Translations under genes and position numbers: made by a program | Shown: one piece after another, positions 25,503-34,822 of the stretch | Position numbering within the stretch: the first letter of the stretch is position 1 | Layout of the letters: each line of letters begins with the position of its first letter | The notes under the pieces: generated by a model | What the model saw: the letters and a program-made list of their open reading frames with translations, nothing else | Told to the model about the DNA's origin: nothing | Databases searched by the model: none | Assembly (NCBI GenBank): GCA_035525055.1 | Contig: DATLEZ010000040.1 | Location: 1 to 64,000 of the forward strand | Direction of reading: 5' to 3' | DNA length: 64,000 bases | Source: DATEEG01 sp035525055 | Lineage (GTDB): Bacteria; Actinomycetota; Acidimicrobiia; Spongiisociales; ZC4RG35

Positions 25503-25603
25503 AACCAATCCCACGTCCCTGGGTTGGAAACGCGGTTGAAAACCGGCACGACCGACCCGTTGCACACAGAATAAGTGTTGTTACAGCGCATAACTACCGG
25601 CGG
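25503..25603 (+). repeat. Dispersed intergenic repeat, copy C
   Basis: CCAACCAATCCCACGTCCC (shared with copy B) leads into GGGTTGGAAACGCGGTTG, AACCGGCACGACCGACCCGT, CACAGA-TAAG and TTACAGCGCATAACTACCGG. The 3' end diverges into the hairpin at 25608. It has the same orientation as the other two copies. Confidence 0.7.
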
Positions 25604-25607
25604 AACC

Positions 25608-25636
25608 GTTGCCCCTGGTCTGAGACCAGGGACAAC
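25608..25636 (-). terminator. Perfect hairpin downstream of the GDSL gene
   Basis: CCCTGGTC-TGA-GACCAGGG, extended by GTTG/CAAC across one mismatch, forms a strong stem about 70 bp after the stop of the leftward gene 25705-26634. There is no T run, so termination is only a suggestion. It occupies the place of the 3' part of repeat copies A and B. Confidence 0.4.
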
Positions 25637-25704
25637 GTCAACCACGCCGCCCGGCAGAACGCGTGCAACACACTGTGAACCCGGCCGCGGCCAGGAAGCT
25701 GGAC

Positions 25705-26634
25705 CTACTTGTCGAACTCGATCCCGTCGATGACTCCGATGAAGGCCTTGGCCACTACGCGGTAGCCCTTGGGGTTGAGATGTCGGTTGGCCTTGGCATC
25801 AGGGTCGTCGGGACACATGAAGCTGAGCTTGCAGAGGACGTCGACGTTGTCGGCGATGCCGTTCATCGGGCTCTCGTCAGTGAAGTCCCCGGCGCTGAAT
25901 GCGGTGTAGACATCGGCTACCTGGGCACCGGTCGCTGCGTAAGCCTGGGCGAGGGCACCGTTGAACGCCTGGGCAAGGGAGTCGCTGAGGAGGGCGAAGG
26001 CCGGATCAGGTGCCTGCTGTCCAGGGACTCCGCTGAAGAACCCGATCGCCGCCGCCACAAACGGGTTGTAGTAGTTCATGGCCACGACGGGCCCGGTGTA
26101 TCCACCGACCTGTCTGAGGGTCCCCACGATCTGGGCCACCTTGCCGGCGATGGCCTGGATCTGCGCACCGAGGCAGGATGGATCATTGAATCCACAGACC
26201 CCCAGTGCTTGCGTGATGTCATTGGCGCCGATGTCGATTGTGATCAGCACAACATTCTCCGCCGCCAGCGTCGCCAGTGCGTCTCCCATCTGTGATCCTG
26301 TCGCATAGTCGGCGGTGCAGGTGGAAGGCTGACCGGACACATTGACACCACCCATGAACTGGTCGGTCGTCTCACCGGGACATCCCAGCTTGACGTGCCC
26401 CAGATCAGCGGCAACCCGCCCGCCGATCCGTTGGAAGAGTTGGTCGGTGTATGACTGATCCGAGAATTCGATGCTGTTCCCTTCGGCATCGGCCAGCGTG
26501 CCGGCCGCAAGGGAGGTCCCCAGGGACAGATACACCGCTTCCTCGGGAGAGGCGGCCACCGCCGCCAAGGGTTGGGCGACGACTATCAGCGCCATCACCA
26601 CGGTCAGGAGAACCCGTCTCGTGCTCACGATCAC
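25705..26634 (-). CDS. Secreted SGNH/GDSL-type esterase
   Basis: The 309-residue protein starts with a signal peptide (MIVSTRRVLLTVVMALIVVA, cleavage near A-V-A-A-S). The hydrolase blocks are Y-L-S-L-G-T-S-L-A-A-G (nucleophile Ser), D-I-G-A-N-D-I (oxyanion Asn), and A-N-R-H-L-N-P-K-G-Y with the catalytic His but Ala-Asn-Arg in place of the usual D-x-x. Several Cys pairs (FNDPSCLG, LCKLSFMCPDD) suggest disulfides. It probably acts on esters or lipids outside the cell. It is monocistronic. Confidence 0.85.
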   Translation of the reverse strand: MIVSTRRVLLTVVMALIVVAQPLAAVAASPEEAVYLSLGTSLAAGTLADAEGNSIEFSDQSYTDQLFQRIGGRVAADLGHVKLGCPGETTDQFMGGVNVSGQPSTCTADYATGSQMGDALATLAAENVVLITIDIGANDITQALGVCGFNDPSCLGAQIQAIAGKVAQIVGTLRQVGGYTGPVVAMNYYNPFVAAAIGFFSGVPGQQAPDPAFALLSDSLAQAFNGALAQAYAATGAQVADVYTAFSAGDFTDESPMNGIADNVDVLCKLSFMCPDDPDAKANRHLNPKGYRVVAKAFIGVIDGIEFDK

Positions 26635-26870
26635 TCCTCGGGTAGATTGCGTGGGAATCTACACACCTCGGACAAGCCTCCCGATATGGGACTTTGTCCC
26701 AATCTACCCAAAGCCATCAACTCAAGCTCGACTCGAAAGAATCGGGGGAGCCGAGGGCCGTGGGGCCAGGTCCGAGATGCACCGTCATGGGCTCAGGTCT
26801 AGAAGGCGTCGAGATCGTGTCCTTTGCCAGAGACGGAGCTGTCGCGGCATTCCAAGTGTTGGAGCCCACC

Positions 26871-29800
26871 TCAAACTCTGCCGCTCGGCCCCTCCCTCGC
26901 CTTGTCGGTGATAGCGCGGGCGGCCGCAACGGTCTGCTCCCATGACAAGATTGCGCCCCGGTCCCAGTGGGCGACAAAGGATTCCTCTTGCTCCGCTTTC
27001 AGCCTGGCCAGATCCGCCTGGTAGCGGGCTAGATCCCAAGCCGGCATTGGGTGCAGTAGCTCCCCCCGCCACCGGTCCGCCGCCCCAAACAGGACCGCTG
27101 CGGGCTCGAGCAGGCCGATCTCGCTAGCCAGACCGGCGATCGACTCGAACATCCAAACTGCGGTGCCGGTTTGTCTGATCTCAAGGGCTTCAAATAGGGA
27201 CCGGTCGAACCGCTCGGCGCTTAGCTCATGCTGGCCGGCTCGACGCGCCCACCATCCCCAGGACCCGTAACCGACCGCAGTTCCAAACCGAATACCCACC
27301 GCATCGAATTCCGCCACCGCCTCCCGGTACGTGCGATCCCCGGCCGCCGGATCATCAGAGGCGGCCAATACCTCCGCAAGGTCGTAGAGGGTCCATGCAA
27401 TGGCCGGCCGGGCGCTGGCCTGCCGGAATAGTCCCAGCGCTTCCTGCAAAAGACCCGAGGCACCACTCCGCCCTAGAAATTGAGTGGCCCGCGCTTCGAC
27501 CAGCAGGGCATTGGCGATGCCTAGCTTGTCGCCTAGCCCCTCGAACAGCCGGCGCGCCTCCTCGGCCAACCCCAGCATCTCGGAGTAACCGGCGTTCCAA
27601 AAAACTGTCATCGCTCGCTCGAGCAGGCTCCAAGCCAGACCGACATGGTCGCCTGCATCACGGGAAGCCCCCGTCGCCTCATCGATATCGGACGGGTCGC
27701 GCCGTCCAGAAGCGGACGAAATGGCCCGAAGACGAAGCGCATCGGCACGACCGACCTTGTCTCCAACTTGTTCAAACGCGGCCAAAGCCTCGCTGGCGAG
27801 GGTGTGGGCCATCTCCGGTTCTCCTGCCAGTTCTGCCATGGAGGAGGCGGTCCCAAGCACTCGCGCCTTCCAGCGAATATCGGCATTCGGGGCCGCGCCA
27901 AGCACCCGGTCGATCCAGGAGCGGGCCTCCCCCACCAGGCCTCGCAACACCCAGAACTCCCCGAGTGCGCCGGTGAGCCGCATCGCTTCATCGTGAGATC
28001 CGACGGCCAGGAGGTGATCGAGCGCCGCCCGGAAATTGGGTTGCTCATCCTCGAAACGACGCATCCAAAAAAACTGTTGCGGATCGTGAAGATGAGAAAG
28101 CCCCGATTCGGCGATCTCGACGTAGTAGTCGGTGAAACCAACCATGAGTGTGGCCTGTTCCGAGCCGGTCAGCTGGCCCGAGGCATATTCGCGCAAGGTC
28201 TCGAGCAACCGGTATCGATGGGACCCGGCACCGTCAAATCGAGTCTGAATCATCGACTTGTCCACGAGCGCGGCCAGCAGTCCGCTGGCATCTTCCGGTG
28301 CAATCGGCTCGAAGGCTGTCACACTTTCGACCGCTTCCAGCGAGAACCAGCTTCGGAAAGGAGCCAGTCGGCGGAAAAGCGCTTGCTCGTTGTGGCTCAA
28401 GAGGTTGTAGCTCCACTCAACTGTGGAACCGAGACTCTGAAGGCGTGAGTGGGCGGTCCGGCTGCCGCCGGAGAGAAACCGGAACCGATGCTCGAGTTTG
28501 GCGGCAATCTCGTCAAGACCGAATGCCCGCACTCTGGCGGCCGCGAGCTCAATCGCCAGCGGCATGCCGTCAAGGCGACGGCAGATCTCGGCCACAAACC
28601 GAGCACCGTCCTGGTCGACCTGGAAGGTGGGCAACGCCGCGCGGGCTCGTGCCATGAAAAGTTCGACTGCATCTCCGCCCTCACCGGCTCCCGACTCGAT
28701 GACCTCCAGGGGCGGAACCAGCCACACCGTCTCTCCGGGAACCGCCAGCGGCTCCCTGCTCGTTGCGAGGATGGTGAGCCCCGGACACCGATCGAGCATT
28801 CGGTCGACAAGCGCCGCGGTCGGATCCACCAGGTGCTCGCAATTGTCAAGCACGACGAGTGTTTCTTTCCCGGCGAGGGCGTCGACTAGAACCTGGGACG
28901 TGACTGCCCCCTGCCTGCGCTCGGGCAGCAGCCCCTCGCCGGTTCCGATCAGGCCCAGGGCTACCGCAATGGTGTCGTCCAAGAGCCCCGGATCGGTGAT
29001 CTGATCAAGCTCGACCCACCACACTCCGTCCTTGAACCGCCCCACCAGCGATCGGGAGATCTCCAACGCCAGACGGGTCTTGCCCGAGCCTCCGGCCCCG
29101 GTCAGGGTGACCAGGCGCGCCTCTTGCAGCCTCGAGGCCACACCCTCGAGCTCCGATCGGCGGCCGATGAATGTGCTCCGTGCGGCAGGGAGGTTGTGGC
29201 GGGGTGACGCTGGGGCGGCCAGTCCCGGGCTCTGGCGAAGGATCGACTCTTCCAGTGAGGTCAGTTCTGGCGAAGGACTCAACCCCAACTCACTCACAAG
29301 GCGATTCCTCAAGGAAGCAAACACACCGAGCGCCTCCGTCTGCCGGCCAGCTTGGTAAAGGGCCAGCATCAACTGCCCCGCCAGCCTCTCTCGATAAGGG
29401 TTGGCTGCGACCAGGCCTTCGAGCTCGGATGCCAATTCGTGATATCGGCCGCCAGCAAGGTCCAGATCGATCCGCCGTTCCAGCAGCGTGAGACGCAGCT
29501 CCTCGAGACGGGTGCGCTCCTGACTGATCGATGGCGTATCGGCCACATCATCAAACGGGCGGCCGCGCCAGAGACTTAGCTGTGTCTGCAGTCTTTCCTG
29601 CTCGTCGAAGCCTTCGGCCAGAGTTGGTTCGGCGAAGACGTCGGCGTCGATGGTCCCGGAGGGCAAGTCAAGGGCGTAGCCGGACCTTCGCTTGATGATG
29701 ACCTTCTCGCCCAACAGGCCCCGCAACCGCGAAACGTAAGCCTGCACGGTGCCGACGGATGAAGGAGGAGGCGACTCACCCCATATTTCGTCGATCAGTC

Positions 29801-29930
29801 GATCCATCGAAACCGGATGCCCGCGATTGGCGATCAGGATGCCCAACAGTGTCCGGGGTCGCGAACCACCCAAGTCGACCTCAGCTCCGTCGATGGCGAC
29901 CTCGAGTGGGCCCAGCACTCTGACTTTCAT
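26871..29930 (-). CDS. AfsR-like regulator: SARP DNA-binding, BTAD, NTPase, TPR-like
   Basis: About 1019 residues from the ATG of MKVRVLGPLEVAIDG (an ATG 16 codons earlier is less likely). Domains in order: OmpR-type winged helix (1-90), bacterial transcriptional activator domain (about 97-240), then an NB-ARC/STAND ATPase. Its P-loop G-A-G-G-S-G-K-T-R is near 290 and Walker B-like L-V-V-L-D-N-C-E-H at about 365. A long TPR-like alpha-solenoid runs to the end. This is the AfsR/SARP architecture that activates promoters after ligand-induced oligomerisation. A secreted HExxH protein gene lies divergently 104 bp away and is a candidate target. Confidence 0.88.
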   Translation of the reverse strand: MKVRVLGPLEVAIDGAEVDLGGSRPRTLLGILIANRGHPVSMDRLIDEIWGESPPPSSVGTVQAYVSRLRGLLGEKVIIKRRSGYALDLPSGTIDADVFAEPTLAEGFDEQERLQTQLSLWRGRPFDDVADTPSISQERTRLEELRLTLLERRIDLDLAGGRYHELASELEGLVAANPYRERLAGQLMLALYQAGRQTEALGVFASLRNRLVSELGLSPSPELTSLEESILRQSPGLAAPASPRHNLPAARSTFIGRRSELEGVASRLQEARLVTLTGAGGSGKTRLALEISRSLVGRFKDGVWWVELDQITDPGLLDDTIAVALGLIGTGEGLLPERRQGAVTSQVLVDALAGKETLVVLDNCEHLVDPTAALVDRMLDRCPGLTILATSREPLAVPGETVWLVPPLEVIESGAGEGGDAVELFMARARAALPTFQVDQDGARFVAEICRRLDGMPLAIELAAARVRAFGLDEIAAKLEHRFRFLSGGSRTAHSRLQSLGSTVEWSYNLLSHNEQALFRRLAPFRSWFSLEAVESVTAFEPIAPEDASGLLAALVDKSMIQTRFDGAGSHRYRLLETLREYASGQLTGSEQATLMVGFTDYYVEIAESGLSHLHDPQQFFWMRRFEDEQPNFRAALDHLLAVGSHDEAMRLTGALGEFWVLRGLVGEARSWIDRVLGAAPNADIRWKARVLGTASSMAELAGEPEMAHTLASEALAAFEQVGDKVGRADALRLRAISSASGRRDPSDIDEATGASRDAGDHVGLAWSLLERAMTVFWNAGYSEMLGLAEEARRLFEGLGDKLGIANALLVEARATQFLGRSGASGLLQEALGLFRQASARPAIAWTLYDLAEVLAASDDPAAGDRTYREAVAEFDAVGIRFGTAVGYGSWGWWARRAGQHELSAERFDRSLFEALEIRQTGTAVWMFESIAGLASEIGLLEPAAVLFGAADRWRGELLHPMPAWDLARYQADLARLKAEQEESFVAHWDRGAILSWEQTVAAARAITDKAREGPSGRV

Positions 29931-30034
29931 AACGGAAGGGACGGTAACCGTAGGGATTTGCCGTGGCCCCTTTTGCAAGATCGGTGCAAGCCGCCGGCTA
30001 GGTGGCTGCAGAGCTCCTTCCGCAGCCTCGGTGA

Positions 30035-30610
30035 ATGCACCGCTTCCTGGCCGCCGTCGTTTCGTTGCTGGTCATCTTCGTGCTGGGACCCGTCGGAACC
30101 GAAGGCGGTAACGCCGTCGATTCCTCGTTGACTACTGATGGGTCGCAATCAGAGAACGACAGTGCTCTCTTACAGTGGGCCATCTCCAGGTTTGCCGGGG
30201 CCGATTTGGACCTGCCCGCTGTCTTCGTGGCATTCCATGATCAGAAGGAGGCCTGCGCTGGGCATCCGGGCCTCTTCAGAGACCAACCGGACCTCCGCAT
30301 AGACATATGCGGCTTCTTCGATTTCTCGACAGCGGCCAAGAAGACGCTGCTCCACGAGTTGGCCCACGCCTGGGCGCACGAGAACCTGTCCGACCCTGAC
30401 ATCGAGGAGTTTCTCATCCTGCGGGGCTTGGAGATATGGGCCGGGCCCCTCGCGCCATGGGAGCTGAAAGGCTCTGAACATGCCGCCGAGATAATTTCCT
30501 GGGCTCTATTCGATCGGGAGCTGGACCTCGTCACAATCCCCGATGCCGGCCCGGAGGCGATCGAGGCGTCCTACCGAATCTTGACTGGAAGATCGCTTCC
30601 CGACCGATAG
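30035..30610 (+). CDS. Secreted putative zinc metallopeptidase (HExxH)
   Basis: The 191-residue protein has an N-terminal signal peptide (MHRFLAAVVSLLVIFVLGPV). The mature part holds L-L-H-E-L-A-H-A-W-A-H-E-N, an HExxH zinc site followed by another His, and a downstream E-x-x-A-E-I-I helix that could supply the third ligand. Two Cys residues (EACAG, DICGF) may form a disulfide. The gene stands divergently next to a giant SARP regulator, an arrangement repeated at 39.1-41.1 kb. The substrate is unknown; the fold looks like a minimal gluzincin. Confidence 0.7.
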   Translation: MHRFLAAVVSLLVIFVLGPVGTEGGNAVDSSLTTDGSQSENDSALLQWAISRFAGADLDLPAVFVAFHDQKEACAGHPGLFRDQPDLRIDICGFFDFSTAAKKTLLHELAHAWAHENLSDPDIEEFLILRGLEIWAGPLAPWELKGSEHAAEIISWALFDRELDLVTIPDAGPEAIEASYRILTGRSLPDR

Positions 30611-30662
30611 CCGTCGGAAGGCCGCCGGGCGGTACAGGCGCCTCCGTTTTGACGTGCTTGGG

Positions 30663-30860
30663 CTACTCCCACATCGTCACCATGGCCCCCAGGTGCCGGT
30701 TCCCCTCTCCAATTATTGGGATCGCCGTGACGGCAATCTCGCTCCATCTCTTGTCAGCCCTGAGGAAGCGGAGTCGGCGGTGTGTTGAGACCTGCTTGGT
30801 CAGGGCGAAAAGCAATGGAATCTGGTCATCGGAGGTGCCTCGGCGACGGTGGCCCTATGC
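30663..30860 (-). pseudogene. C-terminal fragment of a PAS-domain protein
   Basis: A leftward open stretch with no start reads DQIPLLFALTKQ, then RRLRFLRADKRWSEIAVTA, then IIGEGNRHLGAMVTMWE, ending in TAG at 30663. The order R-x-L-R-F-x-R-A-D ... V-x-A-x-P-I ... G-x-(H/L)-L-G-A is the second half of a PAS domain. The 5' side is closed by a stop near 30865. It is a remnant of a larger sensor gene, left between a secreted peptidase gene and a cyclase-NTPase gene. Confidence 0.5.
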
Positions 30861-30929
30861 ACCACCCCGACATCTCGGGTCAAAGATGGGCATGTGCGCG
30901 CAGCACGACCCCCTCGGACGGGCTCAGGA

Positions 30930-33641
30930 TCAACTCACGGACTCAGTGAGCGGGACTTGGTTCTTGACCGGTCCGGTGAGACTGTCGAGAGCGAGTTCGA
31001 TCCCCTGGTCGGTCGAGAGCCCTCTTCCTCTCGCGAACTCGGCATCGAAATCCTCCCCGAGCCCCCGCCGGGCGGTAGCCGCAGCCTCCTCTAGTAAAGG
31101 TTGTTGCCATGGAACTGCCTTGTGCCCTGACGATTCTCTCCGGACCGCCGCAGCGCCCAGCAAGACGGCGGCCAGGGCGAGGTCCCCGCGAACCGAAGCA
31201 AGGACGGCCATGATGCCAAGGCAGTCGCATATTCCCCGGGCGTCCTTTAGCTGCTGGCGCACCAACAGGCTCTCGGATAGGCGTTCTACGGCCTGGTCGA
31301 CATCGCCGGTCATGAAGGCGAGCACTCCGAGACTCAACTGGGCATGACCTACCCCCCATGTCAGTCCGCGACTCTTGGAGTACTCAAGAGTGGTCCTGAG
31401 CAACTGGTCCCCGGTTATGAAGTCATTCCTCGCCAAAGCGACGTGGGCCAACCCGTAGACACACCACGCGTCGGCCATCCACCCGAAGTCGACTCGGCGC
31501 GCGAGATCAACCGCTTCGTTGAATTGGGCTTCGGCCCGGTCGATCTCGTTGAGGTTGTAGGTGGTCATCCCGTGCATTCCCAGAGAACGTGCCAACCAGT
31601 GCACATCACCCAGTGCTCTCCACATCTCAACGGACTCGTTCTGAGCCTTCTCCGATCGGTCGGGGTCCCCGGCCAGCATCGCCAACCACCCCACCGTTCC
31701 CAGCGCCGCGGCCCGGCCCGGACTCGGCCCTTCTGCATGTTCAAGGAGGCGGGTGGTGAGTTCCAGGCCCTCGGTCACATACCCCCTCGTATCCCAATAG
31801 AGAGGCAGCAAGCCGCATATCCAGAGCGACTCCTCGAAGTCGCTCTGGGTCCGCAGGGCCGACTCGAGCGACTCCCGGATGTTGTGGCGCTCTCGCTCGA
31901 TCTCCCCGAGTGCGGCCGGGAATTCCGGAGTCGGAAGCACGTCCTCCAAACGCGTCGCCAAGGACAGGCACCAGCGCAGGTGATTCCGGCGCAAGACCGG
32001 CTCCTCGTCGGACTCGTGAAGCTTCTCGAGGGAGAACTCGCGCAGAGTCTCGAGCATTCGATAGCGCGGCTGCCCGTCGTCGTCGATGGCAAACACCACG
32101 AGCGACTTCGCGACCAACTCATCAAGCAGGTCAAAGGCATCTCGCTCACTCAGGGCCTCATCTACACACACGGCCGAGATGGCTCCAAGCGGCCAACCTC
32201 CCGCGAAGACCCCGAGCCGGCGGAACATGACCTCTTCAGGCTCGTCTAGAAGGTCATGGCTCCATTGGATGGCGGCGCGCAGTGTTCGATGGCGCTCAGG
32301 AGCGTCGAGAGGCCCTCGATCGAGCAACGACAGGCGGTCGTCGAGGCGGCGCAGCAAAGCGTCGGGCGAAAACAGGCGCAGCCGGGCCGCGGCAAGTTCT
32401 ATTCCCAGCGGCAAGCCGTCCAGTCTCCGGGTGATCTCGGCGATGACGCCGGCATTGTTCTCATCGAGGTGAAAATCGGGGCGAACTGCCTGCGCTCTCT
32501 CAACGAACAGCACCACCGCGTCTGCGGCGCTGATCGCCTCTAGGTCCCCCGCCTCAAGCGGCACAGGCAAGGGAGAGAGGGGATACTCGTGTTCCCAGCT
32601 CATTCTCAACGGTGACCGGCTCGTCACCAAGACGCGAGCATTTGGGAGCACCTCGAGAATCTGCCCGATCTCGCCCCCGGCCGAGATGAGTTGCTCCATG
32701 TTGTCGAGAATGAGCAGAGTCCGGGCGGGGCCGACCACCGAACCCAATGCTTCGACGATGCTCCGGTCCTTCGACTCGTGGATCCCGAGTGTTCTTCCGA
32801 CCGCCGACAAGAACTGCGCGGGAGCTCGCACCGCCGATAGGTCGAGAAAGAAGACGCCGTCGGGAAAATCAGGCTGCAGGCGCGTGGCAAGCTCGATCGC
32901 GAGCCGCGTCTTGCCGGTGCCCCCTGGCCCCGTGATGGTGACCTGACGCACAGAATCGCGCATAAGCAGCTGGGCGGCTCCGTCCACATCGGCGACGCGG
33001 CCGACTATCGGATTCGGCGGCAAAGGCACCGAGGACGGGTTATGGGGCCGTGCCCGCGGGGGCAGCAGGACGAGCGGCAAGCCGGGCGCGTCAAGGCGAT
33101 GCAATCGCTCGCTGCGCCCAATTCCCTTCATATCGAAGAGACCGAGATCGATCATTGTCCAATTCCGTCCTCCGAGGTCGTCTTCGACCAGGATGCGCGT
33201 CGTGTCAGAAGTCAGGATCTGGCCTCCGTGGGCGGCGGCGCCGACCCGGGCCCCGCGGTGAACGTCGAGCCCCACATAGCCTTGCGGGGTCAGGGAAGGC
33301 GTCCCGGTATGGATACCAATCCGGCATTTCGGAGTTGTGGCACGGGGCCACGTCCGGCCTGCGATTTGGCTTTGAATCTCGTATGCAGCCTCCACCGCAT
33401 CGAGCGGGCTGGCGAAGACGCAAAAAAAGCCGTCGCCTTCGGTAGAAACGGTCTGGCCATGATGGCTGCTTATCGCTGCGTTGACGATGGTGTGGTACTG
33501 ATGAAGCAGCGGCGGATAGTCGTCACCCAACTGCTCGACCAGAGGGGTGGATCCCTCCAGGTCGGCATACAGAAGAGTCAGCAGACCGGCGCCTTTCTGG
33601 GTCACCGGCTCGTCGATCGTGTCGGAAGAGCTGGGGGTCAT
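30930..33641 (-). CDS. Cyclase-domain / NB-ARC NTPase / TPR regulator
   Basis: This 903-residue protein has an N-terminal class III cyclase-like domain (1-190: L-L-Y-A-D-L-E-G-S-T, then V-S-T-E-G-D-G-F-F-C-V-F, G-I-H-T-G). It then has a STAND NTPase with P-loop G-P-G-G-T-G-K-T-R near 245 and Walker B-like L-L-I-L-D-N-M-E-Q. A C-terminal TPR-like solenoid follows. In the cyclase the purine-selecting Lys is Glu (S-T-E-G-D-G), as in many members of this family, so the domain may sense rather than synthesise nucleotides. No DNA-binding domain is evident. Its NTPase-TPR half is related to the SARP regulator 1 kb away. Confidence 0.85.
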   Translation of the reverse strand: MTPSSSDTIDEPVTQKGAGLLTLLYADLEGSTPLVEQLGDDYPPLLHQYHTIVNAAISSHHGQTVSTEGDGFFCVFASPLDAVEAAYEIQSQIAGRTWPRATTPKCRIGIHTGTPSLTPQGYVGLDVHRGARVGAAAHGGQILTSDTTRILVEDDLGGRNWTMIDLGLFDMKGIGRSERLHRLDAPGLPLVLLPPRARPHNPSSVPLPPNPIVGRVADVDGAAQLLMRDSVRQVTITGPGGTGKTRLAIELATRLQPDFPDGVFFLDLSAVRAPAQFLSAVGRTLGIHESKDRSIVEALGSVVGPARTLLILDNMEQLISAGGEIGQILEVLPNARVLVTSRSPLRMSWEHEYPLSPLPVPLEAGDLEAISAADAVVLFVERAQAVRPDFHLDENNAGVIAEITRRLDGLPLGIELAAARLRLFSPDALLRRLDDRLSLLDRGPLDAPERHRTLRAAIQWSHDLLDEPEEVMFRRLGVFAGGWPLGAISAVCVDEALSERDAFDLLDELVAKSLVVFAIDDDGQPRYRMLETLREFSLEKLHESDEEPVLRRNHLRWCLSLATRLEDVLPTPEFPAALGEIERERHNIRESLESALRTQSDFEESLWICGLLPLYWDTRGYVTEGLELTTRLLEHAEGPSPGRAAALGTVGWLAMLAGDPDRSEKAQNESVEMWRALGDVHWLARSLGMHGMTTYNLNEIDRAEAQFNEAVDLARRVDFGWMADAWCVYGLAHVALARNDFITGDQLLRTTLEYSKSRGLTWGVGHAQLSLGVLAFMTGDVDQAVERLSESLLVRQQLKDARGICDCLGIMAVLASVRGDLALAAVLLGAAAVRRESSGHKAVPWQQPLLEEAAATARRGLGEDFDAEFARGRGLSTDQGIELALDSLTGPVKNQVPLTESVS

Positions 33642-33812
33642 CGAGGCTGTCGCTCATACTGTGCTCGCATTGACAAAAGTGTAAGGCGGCCCAAGCATCT
33701 CCCGATCGACGCACAACCAACCACCTTGCCGCGGAGCGGCTCGCCGGGCAGAGCCGGCAAGCGCTCGGAGTCGCCCGGGAATGACTGAGGCAGCGGTCCG
33801 GTTCCACCCAAT

Positions 33813-34193
33813 ATGGATACAGCCATCGAACAGGCTCTGGGCCAGGGCGGCATCGTCGACATAACCACGACCGGCCGCAAGAGCGGTCAAGCTCGGCGCA
33901 TCGAGATCTACCTCCACAATCTCGATGGCGTCTTCTACCTCACCGGCCGACCCGGCTTTCCGCGTGATTGGGTCGCCAATCTCGCGGCTGACCCGCGAAT
34001 GACACTCCACCTCAAACGCGGGGTGTCAGCCGACCTGGCTGCCACCGCCGAAGTAATTACCAACCCAGAGGACAAGGGCGAGATCATCCTCCGTGCCCGG
34101 GTCGAAAGCTGGGGCGCCAATCCCGATGTGGCTCGGGCCGATCTCGACCACTGGGTAACCACCTCACCCCTGGTCCGTTTCTCAATCGATTGA
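33813..34193 (+). CDS. DDN-like F420-dependent nitroreductase/quinone reductase family protein
   Basis: The 126-residue protein has V-D-I-T-T-T-G-R-K-S-G-Q-A-R-R-I-E-I and Y-L-T-G-R-P-G-F-P-R-D-W-V-A-N-L near residues 15-60. These are the split beta-barrel cofactor-binding signatures of the DDN family (deazaflavin F420H2-dependent reductases). The family is nearly restricted to F420-producing Actinomycetota and Chloroflexota, which supports the taxonomic reading. Slightly short N-terminus compared with mycobacterial Ddn, lacking its membrane-anchoring extension. It is monocistronic, with the start 5-8 bp after a weak purine tract. Confidence 0.8.
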   Translation: MDTAIEQALGQGGIVDITTTGRKSGQARRIEIYLHNLDGVFYLTGRPGFPRDWVANLAADPRMTLHLKRGVSADLAATAEVITNPEDKGEIILRARVESWGANPDVARADLDHWVTTSPLVRFSID

Positions 34194-34230
34194 CAACACG
34201 TCAGGATTGCCCGCCCAAGGATTGCTTGCC

Positions 34231-34644
34231 CTAGCGGGCCCGCAACCCGTACGTTCCAGCTGACAGCGTGGCATACGACCGCGCCACGATCGTTTCGAGC
34301 ACCTTGAGGTCGATTGCCTCTAGATCCTTGAGGTAAACGCAGCCGACTCCGCTCGTGTGGGGTCCCAAGCGATGGAGCAGTTCGGTATGGGAGCCGACTC
34401 CGTCGGGCACGTAGAGGCTGATCGCCGCCTTCCGCGGAGAGAAAGCTGCCGCGGCCGCGTCGCTCTCACGCCCGCTCGTGTACTTGTAGTGATAGTGGCC
34501 AAACCCGATGATGTTTCCGTAGAGGCGGGCCTTCTCCCCTGTTACGCGACTCATCATTTCGAGCAGGGTTTCGGCATCGCGACGGCGTTCCGGATGGTCT
34601 ATCCCCTCGACGAACCTCTGGACTGACTCATCAACGCCATTCAC
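34231..34644 (-). CDS. DUF1801-family protein
   Basis: The 137-residue protein has I-D-H-P-E-R-R-R-D-A-E-T-L-L-E-M-M, IGFGHYHYKYTSGRESD and AAISLYVPDGVGSHTELLHR, the order seen in DUF1801 (YdhG/YjhX-like small domain). The conserved Y-x-Y-K-Y and S-P-R-K-x-x-I-S-L-Y blocks are present. The family has no settled biochemical function. It is convergent with the DDN-like gene. Confidence 0.78.
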   Translation of the reverse strand: MNGVDESVQRFVEGIDHPERRRDAETLLEMMSRVTGEKARLYGNIIGFGHYHYKYTSGRESDAAAAAFSPRKAAISLYVPDGVGSHTELLHRLGPHTSGVGCVYLKDLEAIDLKVLETIVARSYATLSAGTYGLRAR

Positions 34645-34822
34645 CCGAGACCTCCGATCGCCTCACCTTTTCTTCCAAACTGAGGAGTACACCGCGTTCT
34701 GAAGGCGGCGGTCCCCGGACCACAGGTGATCAAAGTTATGCGGGCGCTTGTCCTGTCCCATGATCAGCCCTGTTTAGCGGCTGCAACCTGCCTCATCGAG
34801 TTATCGGCCGCGACCCGGCGAG

